Assembly: GCF_000813145.1 (NCBI RefSeq)
Contig: NZ_BAZF01000019.1
Span: 1-64,000, forward strand
Length of the DNA stretch: 64,000 bases
Origin: Geobacter sp. OR-1
GTDB taxonomy: Bacteria > Desulfobacterota > Desulfuromonadia > Geobacterales > DSM-12255
Reading direction: 5' to 3'
Position 1 is the first letter of the stretch. Every line of letters starts with the position of its first letter. Positions 16,258 through 24,532 of this stretch are shown piece after piece. Position numbers and translations under genes: made by a program. Below the pieces are notes generated by a model, which did not search any database, was not told the origin of the DNA, and saw only the letters and a list, made by a program, of their open reading frames with translations.

Positions 16258-17412
16258 ATGAAGCAGATCGATGAATTCCCCCGGGAGCGGCCGGACCTGG
16301 CCTTGTATGCGGCCAGAAGCTCTGAATCCGGAGGCCGCAAGCACGACGAGGAGTTGCGCGACCCACGCCCGGCATTCGAGCGCGACCGTGACCGGATCAT
16401 TCACTCTGCGGCGTTTCGACGCCTTGAATACAAGACCCAGGTATTTGTCAATCATGAGGGCGACTACTACCGCACCCGGCTGACCCATTCGCTGGAGGTC
16501 GCCCAGATAGGGAAAGCCATTGCTCGGCGCCTTAACCTGAACGAGGAGCTGACCGAGGCGATCGCCCTGGCCCACGATCTCGGCCATACGCCGTTCGGTC
16601 ACACCGGCGAGGAGGTTTTGAACCGGCTGATGGCAGATTACGGCGGCTTCGAGCATAACCTGCAGTCGCTCCGGGTTGTGGACGAACTGGAGGAGAGATA
16701 CCCGACATTCAACGGGCTCAACCTGTCGTGGGAGGTCCGTGAAGGGATCATCAAGCACTCCTCCCCCTATGACCGGCCGGCCGGGATCATCGAAGAGTTT
16801 CTGCCCGGCATCGTGCCGACCATTGAGGCACAAATCATCAACTTTGCCGACGAGATCGCCTACAACAACCATGACATCGACGACGGACTGAAATCAGGGC
16901 TGTTGAACCTTGGACAATTGCAGCAGGTGGAACTGTGGCAGGAGATGTACGGCCATATATGTTCCCGTTTTCCAGGACTCGATGAAGAACGAGCCAAGTG
17001 CCAGACAATCAGCGCCCTGATCGGTTCCTTCATAACCGACCTGACCGCAAACACCGTCAGAAATCTCGAATCGCTCAATATCGCCACATCCGCAGACCTG
17101 CGCCGGGTAAACAGTCAGGTGGTCGATTTCAGCCCTTCTTTTGGGGAAAAGAACCGGCAGCTGAAAAGGTTTCTGTTTGAGAACCTCTATCGCCATTACA
17201 AGGTCGAAAGGATGCGGGTCAAGGCCGAGCGTTACATCTCCATGCTGTTCGACACCTATCGCAAACACCCCACCCTGCTTCCCGGCAAGTACGAGAAACG
17301 GATGGATTCAGTCGGCAGGGAACGGGTCATCTGCGACTACATCGCCGGCATGACCGACCGGTTTGCCCTGGACGAATTCAAGCGTTTGTTCGAACCGTAT
17401 GAACGGGTATAA
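16258..17412 (+). CDS. dgt: Deoxyguanosinetriphosphate triphosphohydrolase-like protein (384 aa)
   Basis: An HD-domain dNTP triphosphohydrolase of the Dgt type 2 group, which splits dGTP to deoxyguanosine and tripolyphosphate. Metal ligands are visible in RLTHSLEVAQ, AHDLGHTPFGHTGE and NFADEIAYNNHDIDD, and substrate-side motifs in FNGLNLSWE. ATG 16258 gives MKQIDEFPRERP; the longer frame from 16153 runs into yhbY and is not needed. Length matches the family. Confidence 0.93.
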   Translation: MKQIDEFPRERPDLALYAARSSESGGRKHDEELRDPRPAFERDRDRIIHSAAFRRLEYKTQVFVNHEGDYYRTRLTHSLEVAQIGKAIARRLNLNEELTEAIALAHDLGHTPFGHTGEEVLNRLMADYGGFEHNLQSLRVVDELEERYPTFNGLNLSWEVREGIIKHSSPYDRPAGIIEEFLPGIVPTIEAQIINFADEIAYNNHDIDDGLKSGLLNLGQLQQVELWQEMYGHICSRFPGLDEERAKCQTISALIGSFITDLTANTVRNLESLNIATSADLRRVNSQVVDFSPSFGEKNRQLKRFLFENLYRHYKVERMRVKAERYISMLFDTYRKHPTLLPGKYEKRMDSVGRERVICDYIAGMTDRFALDEFKRLFEPYERV

Positions 17413-17459
17413 ATACACTTTATGTGGCAGATCCCGCAACTCCTGATCGCGCTTACTTC

Positions 17460-17488
17460 TTGACTGTTCAGGTATCTGGTGATAAATT
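17460..17488 (+). promoter_or_regulatory. Sigma-70-like promoter before the class II aldolase gene
   Basis: TTGACT (17460-17465), a 17-nt spacer and TAAATT (17483-17488), 41 nt before the ATG. Confidence 0.45.
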
Positions 17489-17529
17489 AATGAACTCTTC
17501 TTTACCAGGCCACGCAAGAGAGAACAACA

Positions 17530-18612
17530 ATGCACAGCAAGCTGCTTGACAAGGTCCCGGCAAACGTCAGAGCCCGTATCGGTTCTGCGAGCATGGTCTG
17601 TCCACTTTCCGGACGGGACGTCTTTAATGCGCTCAGCAACGAGCGATTGATAATCATGGGGTGCAACCCGAGGATACTGCATGTGATTCCGGGGATCATG
17701 CGCGCTGCCGAAGAACTGGATGCCGTAGTCGCTTTTGAGTTGAGCAAGGCAGAAGGCGGCCTTGACGGCGGTTATACCGGCCAGACCCCGGAAAGCTTCT
17801 GTTCCGCCCTGATCGAGTACGCAGATTCCTGTCGCTTTACCAAGCCGTTCATCATCTATGCAGATCACATCACTGTTACCAACACCACCCCCGCAGAACT
17901 GGAAAAGGCAAAACTGCTGATCGCCGCCCAGATCGCTGCCGGGTTTACCTCGTTTGCTCTGGACGCGTCTTTCAATCCGCTGGCAGAGAATATCGCCGTT
18001 ACCGCCGAGCTGGCGTTACCTATTCAGCAGGCCGGGTTCGGTCTGGAAACGGAACTTGGCGAAGTCAAGCATGTCGGTTCCGAATCCCGGCTGACAGAGG
18101 TTTCCGAGGTCGAAACATTTCTTTCCGGTCTGCGCGACAAAGGGATCCACCCGCAGTTACTGGCGATAGACAACGGCTCCAAAAGCGGCAACTATCTTGA
18201 CGGGCAAGCGATAAGCATCGACCTCGAACGGACCGGAGATATTTTCCGGGCTGCCGTTCAATTCGGCATTGCCGGACTCGTACAGCACGGCATAACCGGC
18301 ACCCCGCTCAGGATCGTCGGCAGGTTTTCGGATTTCGGCATCCGCAAGGGTAATATCGGCACGCTCTGGCAGAACATTGCCCATGCCGGGTTCCCGCTCG
18401 ACCTTATGGATGCGATGCGAAAATGGTCCAGAGATAACAACAGGGACATAAAACATGCTACCGCAGTATTCAAATCGGATATTGACTCTATCCCGGCAGA
18501 AAACATCCAGATGATTCGAGATATGGCTTACCGTGAAGCAGGTGAATTCATCAAGGCATTTCACGCCCAGGGGAGCGCAGCCAAACTGATATCCCGCATG
18601 AAGAGTGAATGA
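17530..18612 (+). CDS. Class II fructose-bisphosphate aldolase-type protein (360 aa)
   Basis: A zinc-dependent class II aldolase fold. The catalytic ADH motif is in IIYADHITVTN; further ligand and substrate residues lie in GFGLETELGEVKHVGSES, LLAIDNGSKSGNY and GLVQHGITGTPL. The family interconverts fructose-1,6-bisphosphate with the two triose phosphates; ketose-bisphosphate relatives with other substrates (tagatose type) cannot be excluded. The sequence is divergent from the common FbaA. It overlaps rsmD by 4 nt (ATGA). The gap-pgk-tpiA operon elsewhere in the window would act on its products. Confidence 0.8.
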   Translation: MHSKLLDKVPANVRARIGSASMVCPLSGRDVFNALSNERLIIMGCNPRILHVIPGIMRAAEELDAVVAFELSKAEGGLDGGYTGQTPESFCSALIEYADSCRFTKPFIIYADHITVTNTTPAELEKAKLLIAAQIAAGFTSFALDASFNPLAENIAVTAELALPIQQAGFGLETELGEVKHVGSESRLTEVSEVETFLSGLRDKGIHPQLLAIDNGSKSGNYLDGQAISIDLERTGDIFRAAVQFGIAGLVQHGITGTPLRIVGRFSDFGIRKGNIGTLWQNIAHAGFPLDLMDAMRKWSRDNNRDIKHATAVFKSDIDSIPAENIQMIRDMAYREAGEFIKAFHAQGSAAKLISRMKSE

Positions 18613-19172
18613 GGGTAATCAGCGGTACGGCTAAAGGCAGACACCTTGCTCCTCCTGCGGACCGGCGGGTCAGACCGACAACGGATCGGATCAAGGAAGC
18701 GCTTTTCAGCATCTTGACCTCATTTTTTGGTGATCTGGACCGTCTGTCCGTTCTCGATCTTTTTGCCGGCACCGGAAGCCTCGGCATCGAGGCGCTGAGC
18801 CGGGGAGCTGCCAAGGCTGTTTTCATCGACAACAACAAGGTATCGGCAGCGCTGGTAAAAGAGAACCTCCGGTCAACCGGTCTTTCCGGATCTGCGGAAG
18901 TCATTCAGGCTGATGTCATACAAGCACTTGCCAAGCTGGATAACCAAAACAGGAAGTTCGATCTTGTTTTTGCCGATCCTCCCTATGGTATGGGGTTGGC
19001 TGACAAATTTCTCGACAAGATCAGCGCCACGACTCTTCTGGCCGAAGGTGCGCTGGTGGTGGTTGAATCAGGTGCAAAAGAAAATTTCCCTCTGGAAGAA
19101 CGGTGTCTGAGGCAAATCGATCGCCGGGTATACGGAGACACTGCCCTTACATTCTTCGCGACAACGGACTGA
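18609..19172 (+). CDS. rsmD: 16S rRNA (guanine-966-N2) methyltransferase RsmD (187 aa)
   Basis: A SAM-dependent methyltransferase acting on the small subunit. It begins with the RsmD signature MRVISGTAKGRHL and VRPTTDRIKEALF. The SAM loop is LDLFAGTGSLGIEALSRGA and the catalytic motif DPPYG. Length is normal. Its ATG overlaps the previous stop, and coaD follows after 7 nt, the usual rsmD-coaD pair. Confidence 0.95.
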   Translation: MRVISGTAKGRHLAPPADRRVRPTTDRIKEALFSILTSFFGDLDRLSVLDLFAGTGSLGIEALSRGAAKAVFIDNNKVSAALVKENLRSTGLSGSAEVIQADVIQALAKLDNQNRKFDLVFADPPYGMGLADKFLDKISATTLLAEGALVVVESGAKENFPLEERCLRQIDRRVYGDTALTFFATTD

Positions 19173-19179
19173 GGTTTTT

Positions 19180-19665
19180 ATGCCGAGAAAAATTGCCGTC
19201 TATCCGGGCTCGTTTGATCCCATCACCTATGGCCATCTTGATATTATCAACCGTGGACTCATGATCTTCGATAACGTCATTGTGGCGGTTGCCAGAAACT
19301 CGGCAAAAAATTCGCTGTTTACGATAGAAGAACGGGTGGATCTGATCAGCCGTGTCCTTGACGGGAACGACCGGGCAAGAGTTGACACCTTCGACGGCCT
19401 TCTGGTAGACTACGTCCGCTCTCAACAGGCAACGGTGATCATCCGCGGGCTCCGGGCCATATCCGATTTCGAATACGAATTCCAGATCGCCCAGATGAAC
19501 CGGAGCATTACCAGCGAGGTGGAAACGTTATTCATGATGACCTCGGTTCCCTACGGCTACCTCTCCTCATCCATCGTCAAGGAGGTCAGCTCCCTGAACG
19601 GCCCGGTGGACGGACTGGTGCCGCCGCTCGTCAAACAAGCGCTTATAAATAAGTTTTCATCATAA
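19180..19665 (+). CDS. coaD: Phosphopantetheine adenylyltransferase (161 aa)
   Basis: Catalyses the fourth step of coenzyme A synthesis, joining 4'-phosphopantetheine and ATP. It shows the nucleotidyl-transferase motif YPGSFDPITYGHLDII, IIRGLRAISDFEYEFQIAQMN and the ISSSxxKE-like element SSSIVKEVSSL. Length and order after rsmD are standard. Confidence 0.97.
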   Translation: MPRKIAVYPGSFDPITYGHLDIINRGLMIFDNVIVAVARNSAKNSLFTIEERVDLISRVLDGNDRARVDTFDGLLVDYVRSQQATVIIRGLRAISDFEYEFQIAQMNRSITSEVETLFMMTSVPYGYLSSSIVKEVSSLNGPVDGLVPPLVKQALINKFSS

Positions 19666-19688
19666 ACACCCATAACAAGGAGACCCGT

Positions 19689-20993
19689 ATGAATCCGTTA
19701 GCCGTAGAACTCAACGAGATGCTCACCCAGAGCAACCCTTATGTTCTGGATATGCTATCCGACCTGGGCAAGAACCTCTTCTTCCCCAAGGGAATTCTGA
19801 CCCAGTCGGCAGAAGCAAAGGAAAAGGCCCACAAATTCAATGCCACCATCGGCATCGCCACCGAAAATGGCGGCCCGATGTACCTCCAGTGCATCCAGGA
19901 CAAGCTCACAGCCTTTGACCCGAAGGACATCTACCCCTATGCGCCGCCGGCCGGCAAGCCGGAACTGCGGGCGCTGTGGCGGGAGAAGCAGCTGCGGGAG
20001 AACCCGAGCCAACAGGGGAAACACTTCAGCAACCCGATCGTCACCAACGCCCTTACCCACGGCCTCTCAATCGTTGCCGACATGTTCGTCGACCAGGGTG
20101 ACCACGTGGTCCTGCCGGACATGCTCTGGGGAAACTACAACCTCACCTTCGGCACCTGCTCCGGTGCCGTCATGCGGAAATTCCCGACCTTCACCGTGGC
20201 TGGCGGCTATGACGTCGACGCCTTTAAGGCTGAGTTGAAAAACAGCGCCGAGGAAAAGGGTAAAGCCGTTGTCATCCTGAACTTCCCCAATAACCCGAGC
20301 GGCTACACCCCGTCCGTCGCCGAAGGTGACGCCATCGTTGCCGCCATCAAGGAAGTCGCCGAGAGCGGCTGCAACATCGTCGCCGTCACCGACGACGCCT
20401 ACTTCGGACTCTTCTACGAGAACAGCTTGAAGGAGTCGCTCTTCGGCAAGCTCGCCAACCTCCATCCGCGCATCCTGGCGGTAAAGCTCGACGGCGCCAC
20501 CAAGGAGGAGTTCGTCTGGGGCTTCAGGACCGGCTTCATCACCTTCGCCGACGGCAACAGCTTCGAGAACGAACGGGTCATGACCGCCCTTGAGAAGAAG
20601 GCCATGGGGATCATCCGTGCCCGGATCTCCAACTGTCCCCACCCCTCCCAGACCTTCGCCATCGAGGCGCTCCGCTCCCCGAAATTCCTCGAACAGAAGG
20701 AAGAGAAGTTCCAGGTGCTGAAAGGGCGCGCTCTTAAGGTCAAGGAGGTCCTCAACAGCGGTAAGTACGATTCCGCCTGGACCTACTACCCGTTCAACTC
20801 CGGCTACTTCATGTGCTTGAAACTCAAAACTGTTGATGCCGAGAAGCTGCGGGTCCACCTGCTTGACAAGTACGGCGTCGGCGGCATCTCCATCGGCAAG
20901 ACCGACCTGCGGATCGCCTTCTCCTGCATCGAGGAGAAGGACATCCCCGAACTGTTCGACATCATCTACCAGGGAGTGCAGGATCTGGCCTGA
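19689..20993 (+). CDS. Class I/II PLP-dependent aminotransferase (434 aa)
   Basis: A fold-type I aminotransferase with the aspartate/aromatic-like motifs NFPNNPSGYTP, VTDDAYFGLF and the PLP Lys in LDGATKEEF (Schiff base), then a substrate Arg-type motif near the end (DLRIAFSCIEEKDI). It has good ribosome binding (AAGGAG) and stands between coaD and a terminator-like hairpin. The substrate cannot be fixed from sequence; aspartate, tyrosine or another amino acid are all possible. Confidence 0.82.
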   Translation: MNPLAVELNEMLTQSNPYVLDMLSDLGKNLFFPKGILTQSAEAKEKAHKFNATIGIATENGGPMYLQCIQDKLTAFDPKDIYPYAPPAGKPELRALWREKQLRENPSQQGKHFSNPIVTNALTHGLSIVADMFVDQGDHVVLPDMLWGNYNLTFGTCSGAVMRKFPTFTVAGGYDVDAFKAELKNSAEEKGKAVVILNFPNNPSGYTPSVAEGDAIVAAIKEVAESGCNIVAVTDDAYFGLFYENSLKESLFGKLANLHPRILAVKLDGATKEEFVWGFRTGFITFADGNSFENERVMTALEKKAMGIIRARISNCPHPSQTFAIEALRSPKFLEQKEEKFQVLKGRALKVKEVLNSGKYDSAWTYYPFNSGYFMCLKLKTVDAEKLRVHLLDKYGVGGISIGKTDLRIAFSCIEEKDIPELFDIIYQGVQDLA

Positions 20994-21033
20994 TCATCCT
21001 GCAAGTATCAAAAACCTGAAATAGATCTGATCG

Positions 21034-21053
21034 GGGGACGCTCCGGCGTCCCC
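21034..21053 (+). terminator. Hairpin after the aminotransferase gene
   Basis: GGGGACG and CGTCCCC flank a 6-nt loop (CTCCGG). It has only a weak T-rich tail, so termination is likely but not certain. Confidence 0.55.
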
Positions 21054-21074
21054 GCTGCTTTAGAGGGAGGTTTC

Positions 21075-21269
21075 ATGATCACCAAAGACATGATCATCGG
21101 CGACATCATACGCTCCTTCCCCGCCACCATTCCAATCTTCGACAAATACAAACTCGACTGCTACGAATGCCAGATAGCCGATCTTGAGACTCTCGAACAT
21201 GGCGCCGGCGTCCATAAAATAAGCGTGGATGCCCTGCTCGAAGAGCTGAATCGGAACCAGTCACCCTGA
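21075..21269 (+). CDS. DUF1858 domain protein (64 aa)
   Basis: A small all-alpha protein of the DUF1858/ScdA-N-like type: TKDMIIGDIIRSFPATIPIFDKY, then CYECQIADLETLEHGAGVHKISVDALLEELN. The C-x-x-C is typical of family members, which often accompany redox or di-iron proteins. GAGGGAGG precedes the ATG. It lies 21 nt before a PilZ gene; a shared transcript is likely but a functional link is not shown. Confidence 0.82.
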   Translation: MITKDMIIGDIIRSFPATIPIFDKYKLDCYECQIADLETLEHGAGVHKISVDALLEELNRNQSP

Positions 21270-21290
21270 TGGCGGTCCGGTTACCAATGC

Positions 21291-22313
21291 ATGAATGACC
21301 AACTACCTGAATACGAGCAGTATTTTCAGCCTCATCAATCCGTAAGGATTGCATTGGTTGCCGAAGGCCGCAAGCTGCCCGAGATCGTCGGTGGTGTATC
21401 ACGGCTTTCCGGCGACCTGATCGAACTCATTCTCAACTCTCGATTGCCGGTTGATACATCCTCAACCGATACGGAATATCTGCTTGAGCTCCGCTCGGTT
21501 CATTTGGGGAGTGCCTTCCGCTGCCGGGCGCTTCTGGTAAGCGACGCCTCTGAGATGACCGTAAGCATGAGACTGGTGGGAAATGTCATCTTAGAGGAGT
21601 TGCGGGAATACTTTCGGATCGATACCTACATACCGTTACGATATATTCCGCTGGCAGACCTTGATGAAAAGACTGTGCTCAGACGGTGGCTGGAATTCCT
21701 GGATTTTCAGACCCAGAGGTCAATCAGGCCGGCAAGCTTTGCGTTCAAAGGAGAACCGGCCTCAGCGGCGTCATCGGATTCCGACCTTTTCTCCCCCCTT
21801 GAATACTCTACTCCGGTTGCGGCCAACATCAGCGGCGGAGGACTGAGAACCAATCTCCCGGAGCTGCTCAAACCCGGATGCCAGGCAATTCTGGAGATGT
21901 ACCTGCCCGGTACCCCTCCCAGGATCGTCGATGTCGTCGGTGAAGTCCTCGCCTCCGGATATGTCCATTCCGAGGATGGCGGCAAGACTTTTTCCACACC
22001 GTTCAAGTTTACGCATATCAACGAAAACGACCGTGATGCGATCATTAACCATATCCATAAAGTACAGCAGCAGCAGATCAGGCAGATCTCCGATGAAACT
22101 CCGGTCGAGTTAAGGACAACTGCTCCCTCCCCACTGTCCCGGAACGCAAGGATCAAGCGGTTCATTGGCAAGACAATTGTAATTTCATTGCTGATCATTA
22201 CCGCCCTGTTCCTTTTCAATCTCTACAAACACCGCGGAAAATCAGAGGTAAGCATCATTTTCGAACGGGGATTGAAGATGTACCTCGACAGGATTTTTTC
22301 AACTCCCCCCTGA
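21291..22313 (+). CDS. PilZ-domain c-di-GMP receptor protein with C-terminal TM helix (340 aa)
   Basis: The N-terminal ~95 residues resemble the YcgR-N flagellar-brake fold. The PilZ motifs follow: EYFRIDTYIPLRY near 105-117, in which the first Arg is present and the second Arg-like site is displaced, and ANISGGGLR near 180 (the D/N-x-S-x-x-G motif). A basic linker leads to one TM helix (KTIVISLLIITALFLFNLY, ~286-304) and a short tail. It should bind c-di-GMP at the membrane and alter motility or secretion. No partner gene is adjacent. Confidence 0.8.
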   Translation: MNDQLPEYEQYFQPHQSVRIALVAEGRKLPEIVGGVSRLSGDLIELILNSRLPVDTSSTDTEYLLELRSVHLGSAFRCRALLVSDASEMTVSMRLVGNVILEELREYFRIDTYIPLRYIPLADLDEKTVLRRWLEFLDFQTQRSIRPASFAFKGEPASAASSDSDLFSPLEYSTPVAANISGGGLRTNLPELLKPGCQAILEMYLPGTPPRIVDVVGEVLASGYVHSEDGGKTFSTPFKFTHINENDRDAIINHIHKVQQQQIRQISDETPVELRTTAPSPLSRNARIKRFIGKTIVISLLIITALFLFNLYKHRGKSEVSIIFERGLKMYLDRIFSTPP

Positions 22314-22321
22314 CCCGGGCA

Positions 22322-22335
22322 ACAGTGTACACTGT
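22322..22335. promoter_or_regulatory. Perfect 14-bp palindrome, candidate operator
   Basis: ACAGTGTACACTGT is an exact palindrome, 137 nt upstream of the sigma-54 element. Its core AGTGTACACTGT differs by one base from AGTGTATACTGT in the palindrome at the gap promoter (38268-38290). Confidence 0.4.
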
Positions 22336-22471
22336 AGGCTAGTTTGTGTACTCAACACCTGACAACTCCCCCCTAAACCATACGATAAACACCAGCCCCG
22401 CGACACGCACCCACTCTAATTAGTCTTTTATTCCATACAGTTGACCGTTTGAGACCTCCATTTTCAACTGC

Positions 22472-22488
22472 TGGCATGCAAATCGCAA
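22472..22488 (+). promoter_or_regulatory. Candidate sigma-54 (-24/-12) promoter of the glutamate synthase operon
   Basis: TGGCAT, five bases, then TCGCAA: the invariant GG (22473-22474) and GC (22485-22486) are 10 nt apart, as RpoN requires, with one mismatch from TTGCA. Transcription would start near 22498, about 50 nt before the first gene. Nitrogen-assimilation genes in Geobacter are known to use RpoN. Confidence 0.55.
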
Positions 22489-22549
22489 TATCTGTCCGCA
22501 GCGCTTCCCACTTATCAGCGTGCCGCATCCTCAACATGGAGGTAGACAG

Positions 22550-24079
22550 GTGCTTTACAAAACACCGAATGAATCATTCAACGAATTCATCATTGCCAGA
22601 AACGACTCCACCTGCATAAGATGCAAGGTCTGCGTCCGGCAATGTTCCTATGGAGTCCACCGCTATATATCCGAGACCGATTCCCTGTGTGAGGATTCCG
22701 GACAGTGCATCGGATGCCGGCGGTGTTCCGCATTCTGCCCGACCGGAGCCATAACCATCCGCGGCAACGAAGAAACTTTCAAGGCCAACGCATCCTGGTC
22801 TAACGCCCATATCAGAAACCTGTACGCCCAGGCCGATACCGGCGGCATTCTCCTTGCCGCCATGGGTAACCCGGCAAAATACCCGATTTACTGGGACCAC
22901 ATGCTCCTCGACGCCTCGCAGGTCACCAACCCATCCATAGACCCTCTTCGTGAGCCGATGGAACTCAGGACCTATCTCGGTAAAAAACCCCACTCCATCG
23001 AGGTGGTCAAGGACAAGAAGACCGGCAAGCCGAAACTGGCAACCAAACTTACCCCGCAGTTGAAGCTGGAATATCCGTTCATATTCTCCGCCATGAGCTA
23101 TGGCGCCCTCAATCTCAACGCCCACAGGGCAATGGCAGCGGCAGCGGAACAGCTGGGAACCATCTATAACACCGGAGAAGGCGGTCTGCACAAGGACCTG
23201 TACCGGTACGGCAAAAACGTCATTGTCCAGGTCGCCTCCGGCCGATTCGGCGTCAGCGAGGCATACCTCAATGCCGGTGTCGGGATCGAGATCAAGGTCG
23301 GCCAGGGGGCCAAACCAGGTATCGGCGGCCACCTCCCCGGCGAGAAGGTCAACTGCGAGATCTCCGAAACCCGCATGATTCCGATGGGTTCGGACGCGAT
23401 ATCCCCGGCTCCGCACCACGATATCTATTCCATCGAGGACTTGCGCCAGCTGATCTATGCACTGAAGGAAGCAACCAACTACGAGAAACCGGTTTCGGTA
23501 AAGATTGCCGCAGTTCACCATGTTGCGGCAATTGCCTCCGGCATTGCCCGTGCCGGTGCGGACATTATAACCATCGACGGTTTCCGCGGCGGCACCGGCG
23601 CTGCGCCGCAGGTCATCCGCGACAATGTCGGCATTCCGATGGAATTGGCCCTGGCCGCGGTTGATACCAGGCTGCGCGACGAAGGGATCAGGAACCAGGT
23701 CTCCATCGTTGTCGGCGGCGGCGTCCGGAACTCCGGCGACGCCATCAAGGCCATCGCCCTGGGCGCCGATGCGATCAACCTCGGGACTTCCACACTCCTG
23801 GCCCTTGGCTGCACCCTCTGCCAGCGTTGCTATACCGGCAAGTGCCCCTGGGGGATCACCACCAACGAGCCTTACCTTGCCAAGCGGCTCAACCCGGAAA
23901 TAGGCGCCGAGAAACTGGTCAACCTGGTCAAGGCCTGGGGGCACGAGATGAAGGAGATCCTGGGTGGAATGGGTCTCAACGCCCTCGAATCGTTGCGCGG
24001 CAACCGCTACAAGCTGCGTGCCGTCGGACTAACCGAAAAAGATATGAACCTCTTGGGCGTAATGCCCGCCGGAGAATAG
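22550..24079 (+). CDS. gltB: Glutamate synthase, FMN-binding catalytic subunit with N-terminal ferredoxin domain (509 aa)
   Basis: The central/FMN domain of glutamate synthase as a separate subunit (the archaeal-type arrangement). It converts 2-oxoglutarate and ammonia to glutamate. Residues ~15-75 carry two 4Fe-4S motifs (CIRCKVCVRQC and CIGCRRCSAFC). The FMN barrel follows, with FSAMSYGALN, TGEGGLHKDL, KVGQGAKPGIGGHLPG, DGFRGGTGAAP and GGGVRNSGDAIKAIALGADAI, and a Cys cluster CTLCQRCYTGKCPWG. I chose GTG 22550 because GGAGG lies 7 nt upstream; an earlier GTG at 22520 has no such site. It is first in a five-gene operon. Confidence 0.9.
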   Translation: MLYKTPNESFNEFIIARNDSTCIRCKVCVRQCSYGVHRYISETDSLCEDSGQCIGCRRCSAFCPTGAITIRGNEETFKANASWSNAHIRNLYAQADTGGILLAAMGNPAKYPIYWDHMLLDASQVTNPSIDPLREPMELRTYLGKKPHSIEVVKDKKTGKPKLATKLTPQLKLEYPFIFSAMSYGALNLNAHRAMAAAAEQLGTIYNTGEGGLHKDLYRYGKNVIVQVASGRFGVSEAYLNAGVGIEIKVGQGAKPGIGGHLPGEKVNCEISETRMIPMGSDAISPAPHHDIYSIEDLRQLIYALKEATNYEKPVSVKIAAVHHVAAIASGIARAGADIITIDGFRGGTGAAPQVIRDNVGIPMELALAAVDTRLRDEGIRNQVSIVVGGGVRNSGDAIKAIALGADAINLGTSTLLALGCTLCQRCYTGKCPWGITTNEPYLAKRLNPEIGAEKLVNLVKAWGHEMKEILGGMGLNALESLRGNRYKLRAVGLTEKDMNLLGVMPAGE

Positions 24080-24082
24080 TTT

Positions 24083-24532
24083 ATGAAAAGGATCTACACC
24101 TTAGAAGACGCATGCATCGGCTGCCATCTCTGCGAAGTAGCCTGCATCACCGAACACTCGCTCTCCAAGGATCCGGTCAAGGCCTTTCTCCATGAACCGG
24201 CCAAGCCGATTTCCCGCTGCACGGTGGAAGAGTTTGACGGCGGAGTAATATCGCTCTCCACCACCTGCCGCCACTGCGATGAGCCCGACTGCCTCCGCGC
24301 CTGCATATCGGGGGCGATTCAGAAGAATGACCAGGGTGTTGTACGCCTGGACACCGAGCAGTGCGTCGGGTGCTGGTCATGCGTCATGGCCTGCCCGTAC
24401 GGGGCGATACAGCGCAATCTGACAAAAAAGAAGGCCAACAAGTGTGACCTGTGCCCGGACCGGAAAGGGCCGGCCTGTGTTGACGCATGCCCCAACCGGG
24501 CCTTGATCTACAGGGAGGGGAGCCAGAAATGA
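24083..24532 (+). CDS. 4Fe-4S ferredoxin-type subunit of the glutamate synthase cluster (149 aa)
   Basis: An HycB-like four-cluster ferredoxin. Cys motifs are CIGCHLCEVAC, CRHCDEPDCLRAC, CVGCWSCVMAC and CDLCPDRKGPACVDAC. It should pass electrons between the flavoprotein encoded next and the FMN subunit. It starts 3 nt after the preceding stop, and its own stop overlaps the next start (ATGA), so translation is coupled. Confidence 0.88.
   Translation: MKRIYTLEDACIGCHLCEVACITEHSLSKDPVKAFLHEPAKPISRCTVEEFDGGVISLSTTCRHCDEPDCLRACISGAIQKNDQGVVRLDTEQCVGCWSCVMACPYGAIQRNLTKKKANKCDLCPDRKGPACVDACPNRALIYREGSQK

Noticed and set aside
22301-22374. Repeated AACTCCCCCCT (22301 and 22364) as a regulatory pair
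   Set aside because: One copy is inside the PilZ coding end; two short C-rich copies are not enough to support a site.
22574-23944. Minus-strand open frame (456 codons) opposite the glutamate synthase FMN gene
   Set aside because: Shadow of a strongly conserved sense protein; no ribosome site or family features.
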